A stretch of 29,311 bases of DNA from SIAJ01 sp036266155 (GCA_036266155.1 DATANR010000449.1:1-29311); one strand, 5' to 3'. Numbered from the stretch's first letter, positions 16,223 through 24,335 are shown. The notes: a model not told the origin generated them from the letters alone. Translations and numbers: made by a program.

Positions 16223-16999
16223 CTAGAACCGGAGCCGCAGCCCGTCATAGGCCATCTCGACTCCGCCGGGCAGCGACGCGGGCAGAATCTCGTAGTCGAG
16301 TTCATGCGACATGTGCGTCAGAAACGCGCGTTCCGGGTTGAGTCGCTCGATCACTTCGAGCGCTTCGTTCAGCCCAAGGTGTGCCGGGTGCCTCTTGTAG
16401 CGCAGGCAGTCAATCACCAGATAGCGAACGCCCTCCAACAGCCGCCAACTCGACTCCGGGATCTCGCTCACGTCCGTGCAATAGGCGAGATCGCCGAAGC
16501 GATAGCCGAAAACGTTGAACACGCTGTGATGCAGCGGGATCGGCGTGACGGCTTGCCCGAGCACCTCGAACGGCTCGGCGTCGATGCGATGGAAATACAG
16601 CTTGGGCACGAAGCCGATCGGCGCCGCCTCGTCGGTGAACGCATACGAGAACGTCTGCCGGACAACCTTCTCGACTTCCTCGGTGCAATAGAGCGGGACC
16701 GGGCCGTTGAGATACTTGGCGACAACACGCAGATCGTCGAGCCCATACAGATGATCGACGTGAAAATGCGTGTACAAGACCGCATGCACGAGGCCGACAC
16801 GCTCGCGAACGAGCTGAAGGCGCAATTCCGGACCGGTGTCAATGAGGATGTTGCCCGCTGGAGCCTGAATCAACGCCGACGAGCGATAGCGATGGTTCTT
16901 GGGATTGGTCGACCGACACACGGGACAGTCGCAACCGATCATCGGCACGCCGACGGAGGTGCCGGTTCCCAGGAATACGAACGTCCGATCGCTCAGCAT
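16223..16999 (-). CDS. MBL-fold metallo-hydrolase, PhnP-like
   Basis: A 258-residue metallo-beta-lactamase-fold protein. GTGTSVGVPMIGCDCPVC (11-28) resembles the start of PhnP phosphodiesterases, including three Cys (23, 25, 28) that could bind an extra zinc. The catalytic motif is THFHVDH (77-83), followed by LHHSVFN and a final THMSHEL. PhnP hydrolyses phosphoribosyl cyclic phosphate; here no phn genes are nearby, so the substrate may differ. The ATG at 16999 was chosen because it directly precedes the conserved strand FVFLGTGTS. A longer frame from 17074 would encode a repeat-derived N-terminus. There is no Shine-Dalgarno; the start lies 6 bases from a long inverted repeat that separates it from glyA. 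Confidence 0.85.
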   Translation of the reverse strand: MLSDRTFVFLGTGTSVGVPMIGCDCPVCRSTNPKNHRYRSSALIQAPAGNILIDTGPELRLQLVRERVGLVHAVLYTHFHVDHLYGLDDLRVVAKYLNGPVPLYCTEEVEKVVRQTFSYAFTDEAAPIGFVPKLYFHRIDAEPFEVLGQAVTPIPLHHSVFNVFGYRFGDLAYCTDVSEIPESSWRLLEGVRYLVIDCLRYKRHPAHLGLNEALEVIERLNPERAFLTHMSHELDYEILPASLPGGVEMAYDGLRLRF

Positions 17000-17005
17000 T
17001 TGAAA

Positions 17006-17099
17006 GGGTATGGGGTATTGGGTATTGGGTATGGAAAGCGCAGAGTCGCGGGTATGCCGATGTATCGGCGACATACCCTACACCCTATACCCCATACCC
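17006..17099. repeat. Inverted repeat of G-rich TATGGGG units between glyA and the MBL gene
   Basis: Arms 17006-17033 and 17072-17099 are reverse complements at 25 of 28 positions. Each arm has four G-tracts of three or four: GGG TAT GGGG TATT GGG TATT GGG on the plus strand at 17006-17029, and its counterpart on the minus strand at 17076-17100. Each could fold as a G-quadruplex. A short hairpin (GCCGA-TGTA-TCGGC, 17056-17069) and a third GGGTATG copy at 17050-17056 lie between them. The left-reading arm includes the glyA stop codon, so the last residues of GlyA are repeat-derived. It may terminate or attenuate transcription from glyA into the MBL gene. Confidence 0.75.
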
Positions 17100-18335
17100 C
17101 GCCGAAGGCGCCGGGAATTGCTGGCCCAATGCAAGCACTTCGCCGCGGATGCGCTTCGCGGTGGCTGCATCGTCGGGCTTGGCCAGTACTTCCGTGATCC
17201 ATTTCGCGATCGTCCGCATCTCCGTGTCCTTCATGCCGCGGGTCGTGAGGGCCGGCGTGCCGATGCGGATGCCGGACGGGTCCATCGGCTGGCGGGTGTC
17301 GTACGGGATCATGTTCTTGTTCACGGTGATCCCGGCCGCGTCGAGAGCGTGCTCCGCCGTCTTGCCCGGCACGCCCTTCGACCAGACGTCGACGAGCATC
17401 AAATGTGTGTCCGTCCCGCCAGAGATGATGCGGAAGCCGGCTCGCATTAGTTCTTCGGCCAGCGTCTTCGCGTTCGACAGCACCTGGCCGATGTGGTCGC
17501 GGAAGGCGGGTTGCAAGGCCTCGTGAAAGGCCACCGCCTTGGCCGCGATCACGTGCATGAGCGGCCCGCCCTGAAGGCCCGGGAACACGGCCGAGTTGAT
17601 CTTCTGGCCCCACGCTTCCTTGCACAGGATCGCGCCGCCGCGTGGGCCGCGCAGCGTCTTGTGCGTGGTGGTCGTGACGAAGTCGGCGTGCGGCACCGGG
17701 TCCGCATGACGCTTGGCCGCGACGAGCCCGGCGATGTGGGCCATGTCCACCATGAAGAGCGCGCCGACTTCTTTTGCGATCTCGCCGAACTTCGCGAAGT
17801 CGATCTCACGCGGATATGCGCTCGCGCCGGCCAAAATCAACTTGGGCTTGTTCTCGCGGGCCAGCCGGGCGACGGCGCTGTAGTCGATCCGATGAGTGTC
17901 CGGCGTCACGCCGTACCCGACGGGCTTGAAGTATTTGCCCGAGATGCTGATCTTCATGCCGTGTGTCAGATGCCCGCCGTGCGCGAGGTCGAGGCCGAGG
18001 AAGGTGTCGCCGGGCTGAAGGGCCGCGAAAAAGACGGCCGTGTTCGCCTGAGCGCCCGAGTGCGATTGCACGTTGGCCCGCTCGGCCCCGAACAACTTCA
18101 GCAGGCGCTCAATGGCCAGCCGCTCGACGGTGTCGACATGCTCGCAGCCGCCGTAATAGCGTCGACCCGGATAGCCCTCGGCATACTTGTTCGTGAGCAC
18201 CGAGCCTTGAGCCGCCATCACCGCCGGGCTCGTGTAGTTCTCGGACGCGATCATCTCCAGCCCTTGCTGCTGGCGATCGCGCTCGGCCTGGATGGCCTGC
18301 CAAATCTCCGGGTCGGTCTTCTGCAACGGGTCCAT
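17085..18335 (-). CDS. glyA: Serine hydroxymethyltransferase
   Basis: A 416-residue PLP enzyme interconverting serine and glycine with tetrahydrofolate, the main source of one-carbon units. The PLP-binding Lys226 lies in VTTTTHKTLRGPRGG. Other signatures are IASENYTSPAV (29-39), TNKYAEGYPGRRYYGG (48-63), SHSGAQAN (91-98) and DMAHIAGLVA (197-206). The length is normal. The final residues (GYGV) and the stop codon are encoded inside the G-rich inverted repeat, so the repeat has probably replaced the original 3' end. A promoter candidate lies upstream at 18379-18406. It is the first gene of the minus-strand block running to ruvX. Confidence 0.97.
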   Translation of the reverse strand: MDPLQKTDPEIWQAIQAERDRQQQGLEMIASENYTSPAVMAAQGSVLTNKYAEGYPGRRYYGGCEHVDTVERLAIERLLKLFGAERANVQSHSGAQANTAVFFAALQPGDTFLGLDLAHGGHLTHGMKISISGKYFKPVGYGVTPDTHRIDYSAVARLARENKPKLILAGASAYPREIDFAKFGEIAKEVGALFMVDMAHIAGLVAAKRHADPVPHADFVTTTTHKTLRGPRGGAILCKEAWGQKINSAVFPGLQGGPLMHVIAAKAVAFHEALQPAFRDHIGQVLSNAKTLAEELMRAGFRIISGGTDTHLMLVDVWSKGVPGKTAEHALDAAGITVNKNMIPYDTRQPMDPSGIRIGTPALTTRGMKDTEMRTIAKWITEVLAKPDDAATAKRIRGEVLALGQQFPAPSAGYGV

Positions 18336-18378
18336 CGGGTATCCGCTAGTTCAAGAAACTCGGTGATGAGAGTCAGCT

Positions 18379-18406
18379 ATTCTAGTTATCGTGAACGGCG
18401 TGGAAA
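18379..18406 (-). promoter_or_regulatory. Candidate sigma-70-type promoter of glyA
   Basis: On the minus strand TTTCCA (18406-18401) is followed after 16 bases by TAGAAT (18384-18379). They match the consensus at 4 of 6 and 5 of 6 positions. Transcription would begin near 18372, giving a leader of about 37 bases before the glyA ATG. Confidence 0.35.
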
Positions 18407-18660
18407 ATGGATTACATACACACACCACCACCACCCTTGAGTTTCACCGATTTTTGTCGCAACGAAATGAAATAAAGACGCCCGTCGTGGCCTCGTCGCA
18501 ATTGAATTCCGCCGAGTCACTTACGGCACCAAACGTCGGCTGCTACCAACGGTCCATCGAAGCCATCACCATCCTGGTCTTGCTTCGACGATTTATCCCA
18601 GAAACGAAAGCCCGCCGCGCTTCGAACGGATGGGCTCCGGAAATCCTCTGAACGGGCCGG

Positions 18661-18666
18661 TACAAT
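18661..18666 (+). promoter_or_regulatory. -10-like TACAAT immediately before selA
   Basis: TACAAT matches the -10 consensus at 5 of 6 positions and ends six bases before the selA ATG, which would give a leaderless mRNA. No good -35 is present, and selA has no Shine-Dalgarno. Weak evidence. Confidence 0.2.
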
Positions 18667-18672
18667 TCCCTC

Positions 18673-20058
18673 ATGTCCGCGAACCCATTCCGGCATCTCC
18701 CGGCTGTCAATTCCGTGCTCGAAGAGCGCTCAATCGTCGCTTTGGAGGTCACGCACGGGCGCGATGCGGTGCTCGCAGCAGTCCGGCGAGAACTCGATGC
18801 GCTCCGCGAGCGGCTCAAGAATGGCGAAACGCTTGACGGCGAGATCGCCATTCCGGCTGTTGCCGCGCGCGTTGCGGCGCGCGTGAACGCCGCCGCGATC
18901 CCGATGCTCCGCTCCGTCATTAACGCCACCGGCATCGTCCTGCACACCAACCTCGGCCGTTCGCCGCTTGCGGCCGTAGCGGCTGAAGCGGCCTTCAACG
19001 CGGCACGCGGTTACCTGAACCTCGAACTCGATCTCGCCACCGGCAAGCGATCGAGTCGGCAGAACCCGATCCGCGACGCGATCGTTCCGCTGCTCGGCTG
19101 CGAGTCGGCGACGGCCGTCAATAACTGTGCCGCGGCCACGGTGATCGTGCTTCGCGCCCTCGCCGCGGGCAAAGAAGTGATTGTCTCCCGCGGCCAGCTC
19201 GTCGAGATCGGCGGCAGCTTCCGCATCCCCGAAATCATGGGCGTTTCCGGGGCAAGCTTGCGCGAAATCGGCACCACCAACATCACACGCATCGGCGATT
19301 ACGAGAAGGCGATCACGCCCAACACGGGCCTACTTCTCCGCGTGCATCCCAGCAACTATCGAGTCAGCGGCTTCACCAAATCGGCGAGCCTTCAGGAACT
19401 GGTCGCACTGGGCCGCAAGCACAACATCCCAGTGATCGACGACGTCGGCAGCGGCGCACTGATCGACTTCGCCTACTTCGGCTTGCCCGGCGACCCCGTC
19501 GTCGGCGAAAGCCTCGCGACCGGTGCCGACCTCGTCCTCTTCAGCGGCGACAAACTGCTCGGCGGTCCACAAGCCGGCCTCATCGTCGGTAAGAGAGAAC
19601 TCGTGCAGTGGATTGAGGAGGACCCGCTGATGCGTGCCTTCCGACTCGACAAGATGACGCTCGCGGCCCTGGAAGCGACGTTAAAGCTTTACGCGCGCCC
19701 CGAACGGGCGCTGAACGAGATTCCCACCCTGCGCATGCTCGGAATGACGCAGGAAGCGATTCGCGGGCGTGGCGAGTCGTTGGCGACCCAACTTCGCGCC
19801 ATTCCCGGCGTGACTGTCGAAGTGCGGGACGACTCCGCCTTCGTCGGCGGCGGCTCGCTGCCGGACTTGCCCGTGCCGACGACGGTGCTGGCGGTGACGG
19901 TCGATGGACTCAGCGACGCGGTTTTCGCGGAGCGATTGCACGCGGGAAACCCGGCGGTGCTGGCACGCGTGCAGGATGGACAGGTGCTGTTCGATTTGCG
20001 GACAGTGTTTGCGGATCAGGAGGCAGAGCTGGTGGGGGCGGTTCGAGGGGCCAATTAG
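18673..20058 (+). CDS. selA: L-seryl-tRNA(Sec) selenium transferase
   Basis: A 461-residue PLP enzyme, the usual bacterial SelA length. It converts seryl-tRNA(Sec) to selenocysteinyl-tRNA(Sec) with selenophosphate. The N-terminal tRNA-binding domain (about 1-75) starts with FRHLPAVNSVL. The catalytic core has INATGIVLHTNLGRSPL (83-99), VNNCAAAT (149-156), SRGQLVEIGGSFRIP (172-186) and the PLP-binding Lys294 in FSGDKLLGGPQAG. No Shine-Dalgarno precedes the ATG. Neither selB, selD nor a tRNA-Sec gene is in the window, so these must lie elsewhere if the pathway is complete. A small unknown gene follows after 75 bases on the same strand. Confidence 0.97.
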   Translation: MSANPFRHLPAVNSVLEERSIVALEVTHGRDAVLAAVRRELDALRERLKNGETLDGEIAIPAVAARVAARVNAAAIPMLRSVINATGIVLHTNLGRSPLAAVAAEAAFNAARGYLNLELDLATGKRSSRQNPIRDAIVPLLGCESATAVNNCAAATVIVLRALAAGKEVIVSRGQLVEIGGSFRIPEIMGVSGASLREIGTTNITRIGDYEKAITPNTGLLLRVHPSNYRVSGFTKSASLQELVALGRKHNIPVIDDVGSGALIDFAYFGLPGDPVVGESLATGADLVLFSGDKLLGGPQAGLIVGKRELVQWIEEDPLMRAFRLDKMTLAALEATLKLYARPERALNEIPTLRMLGMTQEAIRGRGESLATQLRAIPGVTVEVRDDSAFVGGGSLPDLPVPTTVLAVTVDGLSDAVFAERLHAGNPAVLARVQDGQVLFDLRTVFADQEAELVGAVRGAN

Positions 20059-20133
20059 CCTTTACTTAAAACGTGACTACTCGTGCCGTCGGAGGAGGCA
20101 CTCGAGTTGCACATCGCACCAAGGAGTTTCACC

Positions 20134-20496
20134 ATGTCAATGCAACTGTTTGGAACCGCGACATCGTACTCGGCGCGAGCGGCGTGGGACTATGGGATAT
20201 TGACCGACTGCTTGCGTACACGGCTGGGTCAGGCAATCATTCGCGGTAAGGCCGAAATCTCTTTAGTTTGGACACCACTCGACGGCGCAGCGACAAGTAC
20301 TGAACTCAAGCGAACTACAGGAAGTAATTTCATTGGACGATCGGTTTGGGCGGCTGGTACACCAAAGGAATTAGTCTCTGCGGTCGAAGCAATCCTGTAC
20401 TCCAACGACAGTGGACATGTTTTGGTTGGTCAAGAGAAGTGGTCGAACGGTGACGTCGACTGGTTCATCGTTCAGTTTTCCAAGGAGATGAGCTAG
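20134..20496 (+). CDS. Hypothetical protein, 120 residues
   Basis: A small soluble protein with no family recognised. It begins MSMQLFGTATSYSARAAWD and contains KAEISLVWTPLDG and the C-terminal VDWFIVQFSKEMS. The alternation of polar and aromatic residues suggests a compact alpha/beta fold. No signal peptide, membrane helix or metal motif is visible. AAGGAG eight bases upstream fixes the ATG at 20134 over the in-frame ATG at 20083. Its base composition is less GC-rich than that of its neighbours, which may indicate recent acquisition. It lies 75 bases after selA, so it might be read from the same transcript, but nothing links it to selenium metabolism. Confidence 0.6.
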   Translation: MSMQLFGTATSYSARAAWDYGILTDCLRTRLGQAIIRGKAEISLVWTPLDGAATSTELKRTTGSNFIGRSVWAAGTPKELVSAVEAILYSNDSGHVLVGQEKWSNGDVDWFIVQFSKEMS

Positions 20497-20528
20497 TTGT
20501 GTCCTCGAACGACGTCCAGCGTTGGCGA

Positions 20529-20630
20529 CTAGTCGGCAAGGGCCGCAAGGTGCAAATCTTGAGGAATCGTTCGGTCGAGCGCCGCGAGGTCGGTTCGGAA
20601 CTTGTCGAGCTTACTTGGCTTTTTCGCCAC
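20529..20630 (-). CDS. Possible 33-residue small protein overlapping the upstream small gene
   Basis: A GTG start at 20630, with AGGGAA five bases before it, opens a 33-codon frame encoding MAKKPSKLDKFRTDLAALDR followed by TIPQDLHLAALAD. The reading looks protein-like: a basic start, then an amphipathic helix. It begins 20 bases before the stop of the 67-residue gene upstream, in another frame, as in a coupled pair. After its TAG the same frame stays open for 11 more codons to a second TAG. It could be a real small protein, or the displaced end of a once longer gene. Confidence 0.4.
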   Translation of the reverse strand: MAKKPSKLDKFRTDLAALDRTIPQDLHLAALAD

Positions 20631-20814
20631 GGCGGTTCCCTGTCTTGGTGACGGCGCCGTTCGTTGCGACGAAACCGGCGTCTTGCAGCACGCGGCGTTG
20701 TTGCGAGTTGACGATCAGCGTGCGCTGAAATCGCGTTTGAAATCCTTCGCCCATCTGCAAGAGCATGGCGATTGCCTGCCCATACTTGCCGGGTTTGATC
20801 TTCACTTCCTGCAT
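20611..20814 (-). CDS. Small conserved-looking hypothetical protein, 67 residues
   Basis: It begins MQEVKIKPGKYGQAIAMLLQ and ends GAVTKTGNRRGEKAK. The pattern is a short basic strand, an amphipathic helix and a long basic C-terminus, so it may bind nucleic acid or ribosomes (inference only). GGGAG lies about seven bases upstream of the ATG. No family name can be given. A shadow frame of 118 codons across the same bases has an Arg/Ser-rich composition typical of antisense reading. It overlaps the 33-residue frame downstream and diverges from the DinB-like gene, with 207 bases between; nothing else was recognised there. Confidence 0.6.
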   Translation of the reverse strand: MQEVKIKPGKYGQAIAMLLQMGEGFQTRFQRTLIVNSQQRRVLQDAGFVATNGAVTKTGNRRGEKAK

Positions 20815-21021
20815 CGGCCACTCCCGTCTGCTTGCCGAGTCATCCGTGAATAATTCTATTAGTCCGTTTGAATCACTGTTACGCCGATCGCGGCACCGTC
20901 CGACCCGCGCAATCGGCGTGACCGCTCAGTTTGGAACTTGTGCCTTGCCGACACCCCAAAGTCCCAAGGGGATGCCTACAATGCCTTTTCGACGACATCC
21001 CAACATCTCACCGAGGCCATC

Positions 21022-21516
21022 ATGAACGGCTGCCAGGCGATCAAAGCGGCACTCGAGACGACCAAGTCGTACCTGCATTGGTATCTCGGCGACTTCACCG
21101 ATGCGGACATGTTGGTGCGGCCGGTTCCGGGAGCGAATCACGCGGCTTGGCAGGTCGGCAACATCATCGGCGGTGACATCTTCTTCGTTCACAGCGAGTT
21201 TCCCGATGCGCCTTTCCCTGCGTTGCCGGCTGGCTTCGCTGATCTGCATGGCACGCCTGGCGCGTCGCAAGAAGGGCCGCAAGGTTTCTTGACCAAGGAC
21301 GCGTACTTGAAGTTGTTCGACGACGTGCGTGCGGCGACGATTGCGGCGCTGGATAAACTCACGGACGCCGACCTCGATCGCAAGACGACCGGCGCGGCCA
21401 AGGACTTCGCACCCACGTTGGCCCATCTGTTCTTGATGGCTTCCGACCACACGATCATGCATGTCGGCCAGTTCACGGTGATCCGGCGCAAGCTCAACAA
21501 GCCGGTGCTCTTTTGA
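21022..21516 (+). CDS. DinB-like (DUF664) four-helix-bundle protein
   Basis: A 164-residue helical protein. The first helix carries KSYLHWYLGDFTDADM, the second NHAAWQVGNIIGGD, and the fourth SDHTIMHVGQFTVIRRKL with His143 and His147. The histidines at about 40, 143 and 147 fit the three-His metal site of DinB-like proteins, many of which are thiol-dependent transferases or stress proteins; the DNA-damage role of the original DinB does not follow. The ATG at 21022 has GAGG seven bases upstream, and the frame from 20938 has no such site. hemG follows after 26 bases in the same direction. Confidence 0.8.
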   Translation: MNGCQAIKAALETTKSYLHWYLGDFTDADMLVRPVPGANHAAWQVGNIIGGDIFFVHSEFPDAPFPALPAGFADLHGTPGASQEGPQGFLTKDAYLKLFDDVRAATIAALDKLTDADLDRKTTGAAKDFAPTLAHLFLMASDHTIMHVGQFTVIRRKLNKPVLF

Positions 21517-21542
21517 AATGGGAATCGGCTTAGACGCAACTC

Positions 21543-22937
21543 ATGCCTGAACCACGCGTGGTCATCGTTGGCGGCGGTTTGTCCGGGTTGGCGCTCGGAT
21601 ACCGCCTTCGAGAGCGACTGAAGACCGCGCAAATCACGATCCTCGAAAAGCGACCGACGGCCGGTGGCAACATCGCCACGCTAAAGCGTGATGGCTTCCG
21701 CGTCGAATGTGGACCGAACGGGATCTTCGACGCGAAGCCGTTCACGTTGCAACTCTGCCGCGATCTCGGCCTGGCGGATCGGCTCATCGTTGCCAGCGAG
21801 GCGTCGCGGAAAAACCGTTATCTGTTTCTCAACGACAAACTTCAGCGACTGCCAAGTTCGGTCGCGTCTTTTGTGTTTTCCCCGCTCCTTTCGATGCGAG
21901 CCAAGGTATCGCTGCTATTTGAAAAATATCGAAAACGGCCCGCCCACTTGCCCGCCGACGAGTCGATCGCGGAGTTCGCCCGTCGACGAGCCGGCCGCGA
22001 GGTGGCCGCTGTTCTCGCCGACGCGGTTGTCACCGGCATCCATGCGGGCGATCCGGAACTCTTGAGCGTGGCAGCGGCGTTCCCTCGGTTGCCGCAATTC
22101 GAACGCGAGTTCGGCAGCGTCATGCGTGGTTTCACCGCTGCTGGCCGACAGCGGCGCGCGGAGGCCAAGGCTCGCGGCGAAGAGCCGTCGCCGCAGAGAC
22201 TTTGGTCGTTTCGCGAGGGCCTGCAGGTCCTGGTCGATGCGTTTCGGGACCGATTTGGTTCGGCGATTGTCTCCGGTGTCACGGTGCGGCGCATTGAGCG
22301 AAAAGACAACGCCTGGGTCGTGCACGGCGACGGTCAAGAAGTGTGGCACGCGGACGCCGTGGTGCTGACGGCTCATGCGCATGAGCAGGCGGCGATGATC
22401 GAGAGTGTCGATCCGCAACTCGCGGGCGAGATGGCGTCCATTCCGTATAGCCGGGTTGCCGTCGTGGCGGTTGGCTTTCGACAAGGCGATGTGCTCGGTC
22501 GCAAGCTCGATGGCTTCGGCTTTATCGCTCCGCAGAACACACGGCGAGACCTGCTCGGCGTGCAGTGGTGTTCGTCGATCTTTCCCGAACGTGCGCCGCC
22601 GGGCATGGTGTTGTGGCGTGCCCTGTGCGGCGGCTGGCATCGCGGAGAGATGATCGATTGGTCGGATCAGCGACTCGTGGAGGCGGCGCGTGCCGAGTTG
22701 CGTCATGCAATGGGTGTCACCGCCGAGCCGGTCTTTTCCCACGTGGTCCGCTGGCCGGCCGCCATCCCACAGTACCTGATTGGGCACATCGGCCGCGTTC
22801 AGCGAATCGAGTCCGGCGTGGCCGACCTGCCGGGCTTGTTCGTCGGCGGGAACGCCTACCACGGCGTTGCGATGAACGATTGCACCGAACAAGCGCTTGT
22901 CCTGTCGGAACGGTTGGCCCGATATTTCGGTGCATAA
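21543..22937 (+). CDS. hemG: Protoporphyrinogen/coproporphyrinogen oxidase, FAD-dependent
   Basis: A 464-residue flavoprotein of the HemY-type oxidase family, which forms the aromatic porphyrin ring late in haem synthesis. The FAD dinucleotide-binding motif is VVIVGGGLSGLALGYRL (6-22), followed by ILEKRPTAGGNI (33-44). The C-terminal FAD motif is LPGLFVGGNAYHGVAMNDC. Length and layout match oxygen-dependent enzymes, not the small flavodoxin-like HemG. Whether it acts on protoporphyrinogen or coproporphyrinogen cannot be told from sequence. No clear Shine-Dalgarno precedes the ATG. glgC follows after 88 bases. Confidence 0.92.
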   Translation: MPEPRVVIVGGGLSGLALGYRLRERLKTAQITILEKRPTAGGNIATLKRDGFRVECGPNGIFDAKPFTLQLCRDLGLADRLIVASEASRKNRYLFLNDKLQRLPSSVASFVFSPLLSMRAKVSLLFEKYRKRPAHLPADESIAEFARRRAGREVAAVLADAVVTGIHAGDPELLSVAAAFPRLPQFEREFGSVMRGFTAAGRQRRAEAKARGEEPSPQRLWSFREGLQVLVDAFRDRFGSAIVSGVTVRRIERKDNAWVVHGDGQEVWHADAVVLTAHAHEQAAMIESVDPQLAGEMASIPYSRVAVVAVGFRQGDVLGRKLDGFGFIAPQNTRRDLLGVQWCSSIFPERAPPGMVLWRALCGGWHRGEMIDWSDQRLVEAARAELRHAMGVTAEPVFSHVVRWPAAIPQYLIGHIGRVQRIESGVADLPGLFVGGNAYHGVAMNDCTEQALVLSERLARYFGA

Positions 22938-23025
22938 TTCGGGCTTCCTGCCGAGTGGACCATTTACCTGTCCTGCACCGTCGGGTAGCATCCTCCTAAA
23001 TGATCCCTCGATCCTCGGGCCCTCC

Positions 23026-24318
23026 ATGCAACAACGATCCGTACTCAGCCTGATTCTCGGCGGCGGCCAAGGCGCCCGGCTCTTTCCTCTCACGCAGCTC
23101 CGTGCCAAGCCGGCCGTCCCCGTCGCGGGCAAATATCGGCTCATTGATATCCCGATCAGCAACTGCATCAACAGCGGCATCAACCGCATCTACGTGTTAA
23201 CGCAGTTCATGTCGGTCAGCTTGCACCGGCACATTGCGCACACGTACAAGTTCGACATGTTCAATCTCGGCTTCGTCGAGGTCCTGGCCGCCCAACAGAC
23301 GATGGAAGGGTCGAAGTGGTATCAGGGGACGGCCGACGCGGTCCGTCAAAACGCGCGGCAAATTGAAGAAGACCCGTGCAGCGACGTGTTGATTCTGTCC
23401 GGCGACCAGCTTTACCGCATGGACTACCGGCAATTGTTGAAGACGCACACCGAGGCGGATGCCGACATTACAATTGCGGTCTTGCCCGTGCCGGAAAGTC
23501 ACGTGGCCGGGTTCGGCATCTTGAAGATGGACGAAGCCGGCCGCGTGCAATCGTTTGTCGAAAAGCCGCGCGTCGCCGAGAAGGAGCACGAGCCGTACTT
23601 CACGCCGGCCGACTGGATCGAGGCACGCGGCATCAAGTGCGATGGCCGTAATTACCTCGCGAGCATGGGGATTTACCTCTTCAAGCGTGAAGTGTTGCTC
23701 GATCTGCTGAACGATCCGCAGGCGACCGACTTCGGCCGCGACGTGTTCCAGAAGCACTACAAGCAGCTCAAGGTGACCGTCCATCTCTTCGACGGTTACT
23801 GGGAAGACCTTGGCACGATCAAGTCGTATCACCAGGCCGCCCTCGACCTCGCCCGCGATCCACCTGCGTTCGAGTTTTACCATCCGGATGGCCCGATCTT
23901 CACGCGCATGCGCTTCCTGCCTGCCGCGCGCATCAGCGGCGCGATGATCAAGGACAGCCTGGTCTCCGATGGCTGCGTCATTCACTCGGGGACGACGATC
24001 AGCAACGGTCTGCTCGGCGTGCGCAGCCGGCTCGGCGAGCGGTGCCGCATTGTGCAAACCGTCATCATCGGAGCAGATCGTTTTGAAACTGACGAGGAAC
24101 GCGCCCGAAATCAGGCCGCGGGCATTCCGAACATCAACGTGGGCGACGACTGCCACATCGAGCGGGCGATTCTCGACAAGGACTGCCGGGTCGGCAACAA
24201 CGTGACGATCAACTATCGCGGCAAGGAGCCGAATGTCGATGGCGATTGCTATTACATCCGAGATGGGATCGTGGTGATACCGAAGGGGATGGTGGTGCCG
24301 GATGGGAAGGTGATCTAG
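23026..24318 (+). CDS. glgC: Glucose-1-phosphate adenylyltransferase
   Basis: A 430-residue enzyme, the usual length, making ADP-glucose for glycogen. The signature is LILGGGQGARLFPLT (9-23), then RAKPAVPVAGKYRLIDIPIS. YQGTADAV, the catalytic SGDQLYRMDY, the glucose-1-phosphate-site FVEKP and the C-terminal left-handed beta-helix (VSDGCVIHSGTTI, then IERAILDKDCRVGNNVTI) are all present. The C-terminal IIGADRFET with IPNINVGDDCHI resembles cyanobacterial and plant enzymes, which are regulated by 3-phosphoglycerate and phosphate; regulation here is inference. The ATG at 23026 gives the family N-terminus, while the longer frame from 22897 is antisense-like. A perfect palindrome ends the transcript 17 bases after the stop. 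Confidence 0.96.
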   Translation: MQQRSVLSLILGGGQGARLFPLTQLRAKPAVPVAGKYRLIDIPISNCINSGINRIYVLTQFMSVSLHRHIAHTYKFDMFNLGFVEVLAAQQTMEGSKWYQGTADAVRQNARQIEEDPCSDVLILSGDQLYRMDYRQLLKTHTEADADITIAVLPVPESHVAGFGILKMDEAGRVQSFVEKPRVAEKEHEPYFTPADWIEARGIKCDGRNYLASMGIYLFKREVLLDLLNDPQATDFGRDVFQKHYKQLKVTVHLFDGYWEDLGTIKSYHQAALDLARDPPAFEFYHPDGPIFTRMRFLPAARISGAMIKDSLVSDGCVIHSGTTISNGLLGVRSRLGERCRIVQTVIIGADRFETDEERARNQAAGIPNINVGDDCHIERAILDKDCRVGNNVTINYRGKEPNVDGDCYYIRDGIVVIPKGMVVPDGKVI

Positions 24319-24335
24319 TCTTTCGGAATAGAGCA

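Larger units (their letters stand above)
18336..18672. other. Divergent intergenic region between glyA and selA
   Basis: The 337 bases hold a promoter candidate for glyA (18379-18406) and a -10-like TACAAT near selA (18661-18666). A CA-rich stretch (about 18416-18436) is low in complexity. I looked for a tRNA, including a tRNA-Sec because selA follows, and saw no cloverleaf. No small gene was recognised. Confidence 0.5.

Noticed and set aside
16223..17074. Longer start of the MBL-fold protein at 17074
   Set aside because: The extra 25 residues are encoded by the G-rich inverted repeat, and the conserved fold starts only at the ATG at 16999.
18416..18436. CA-rich stretch as a binding site or repeat array
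   Set aside because: It is a short low-complexity run with no regular unit or symmetry.
18540..18672. Possible tRNA near selA (a T-loop-like TTCGAAC)
   Set aside because: No acceptor stem, anticodon arm or D arm can be paired around it.
20465..20821. 118-codon minus-strand frame
   Set aside because: Its Arg/Ser/Thr-rich translation looks like a shadow. The 67-residue and 33-residue frames on the same strand are better supported by ribosome binding sites and composition.
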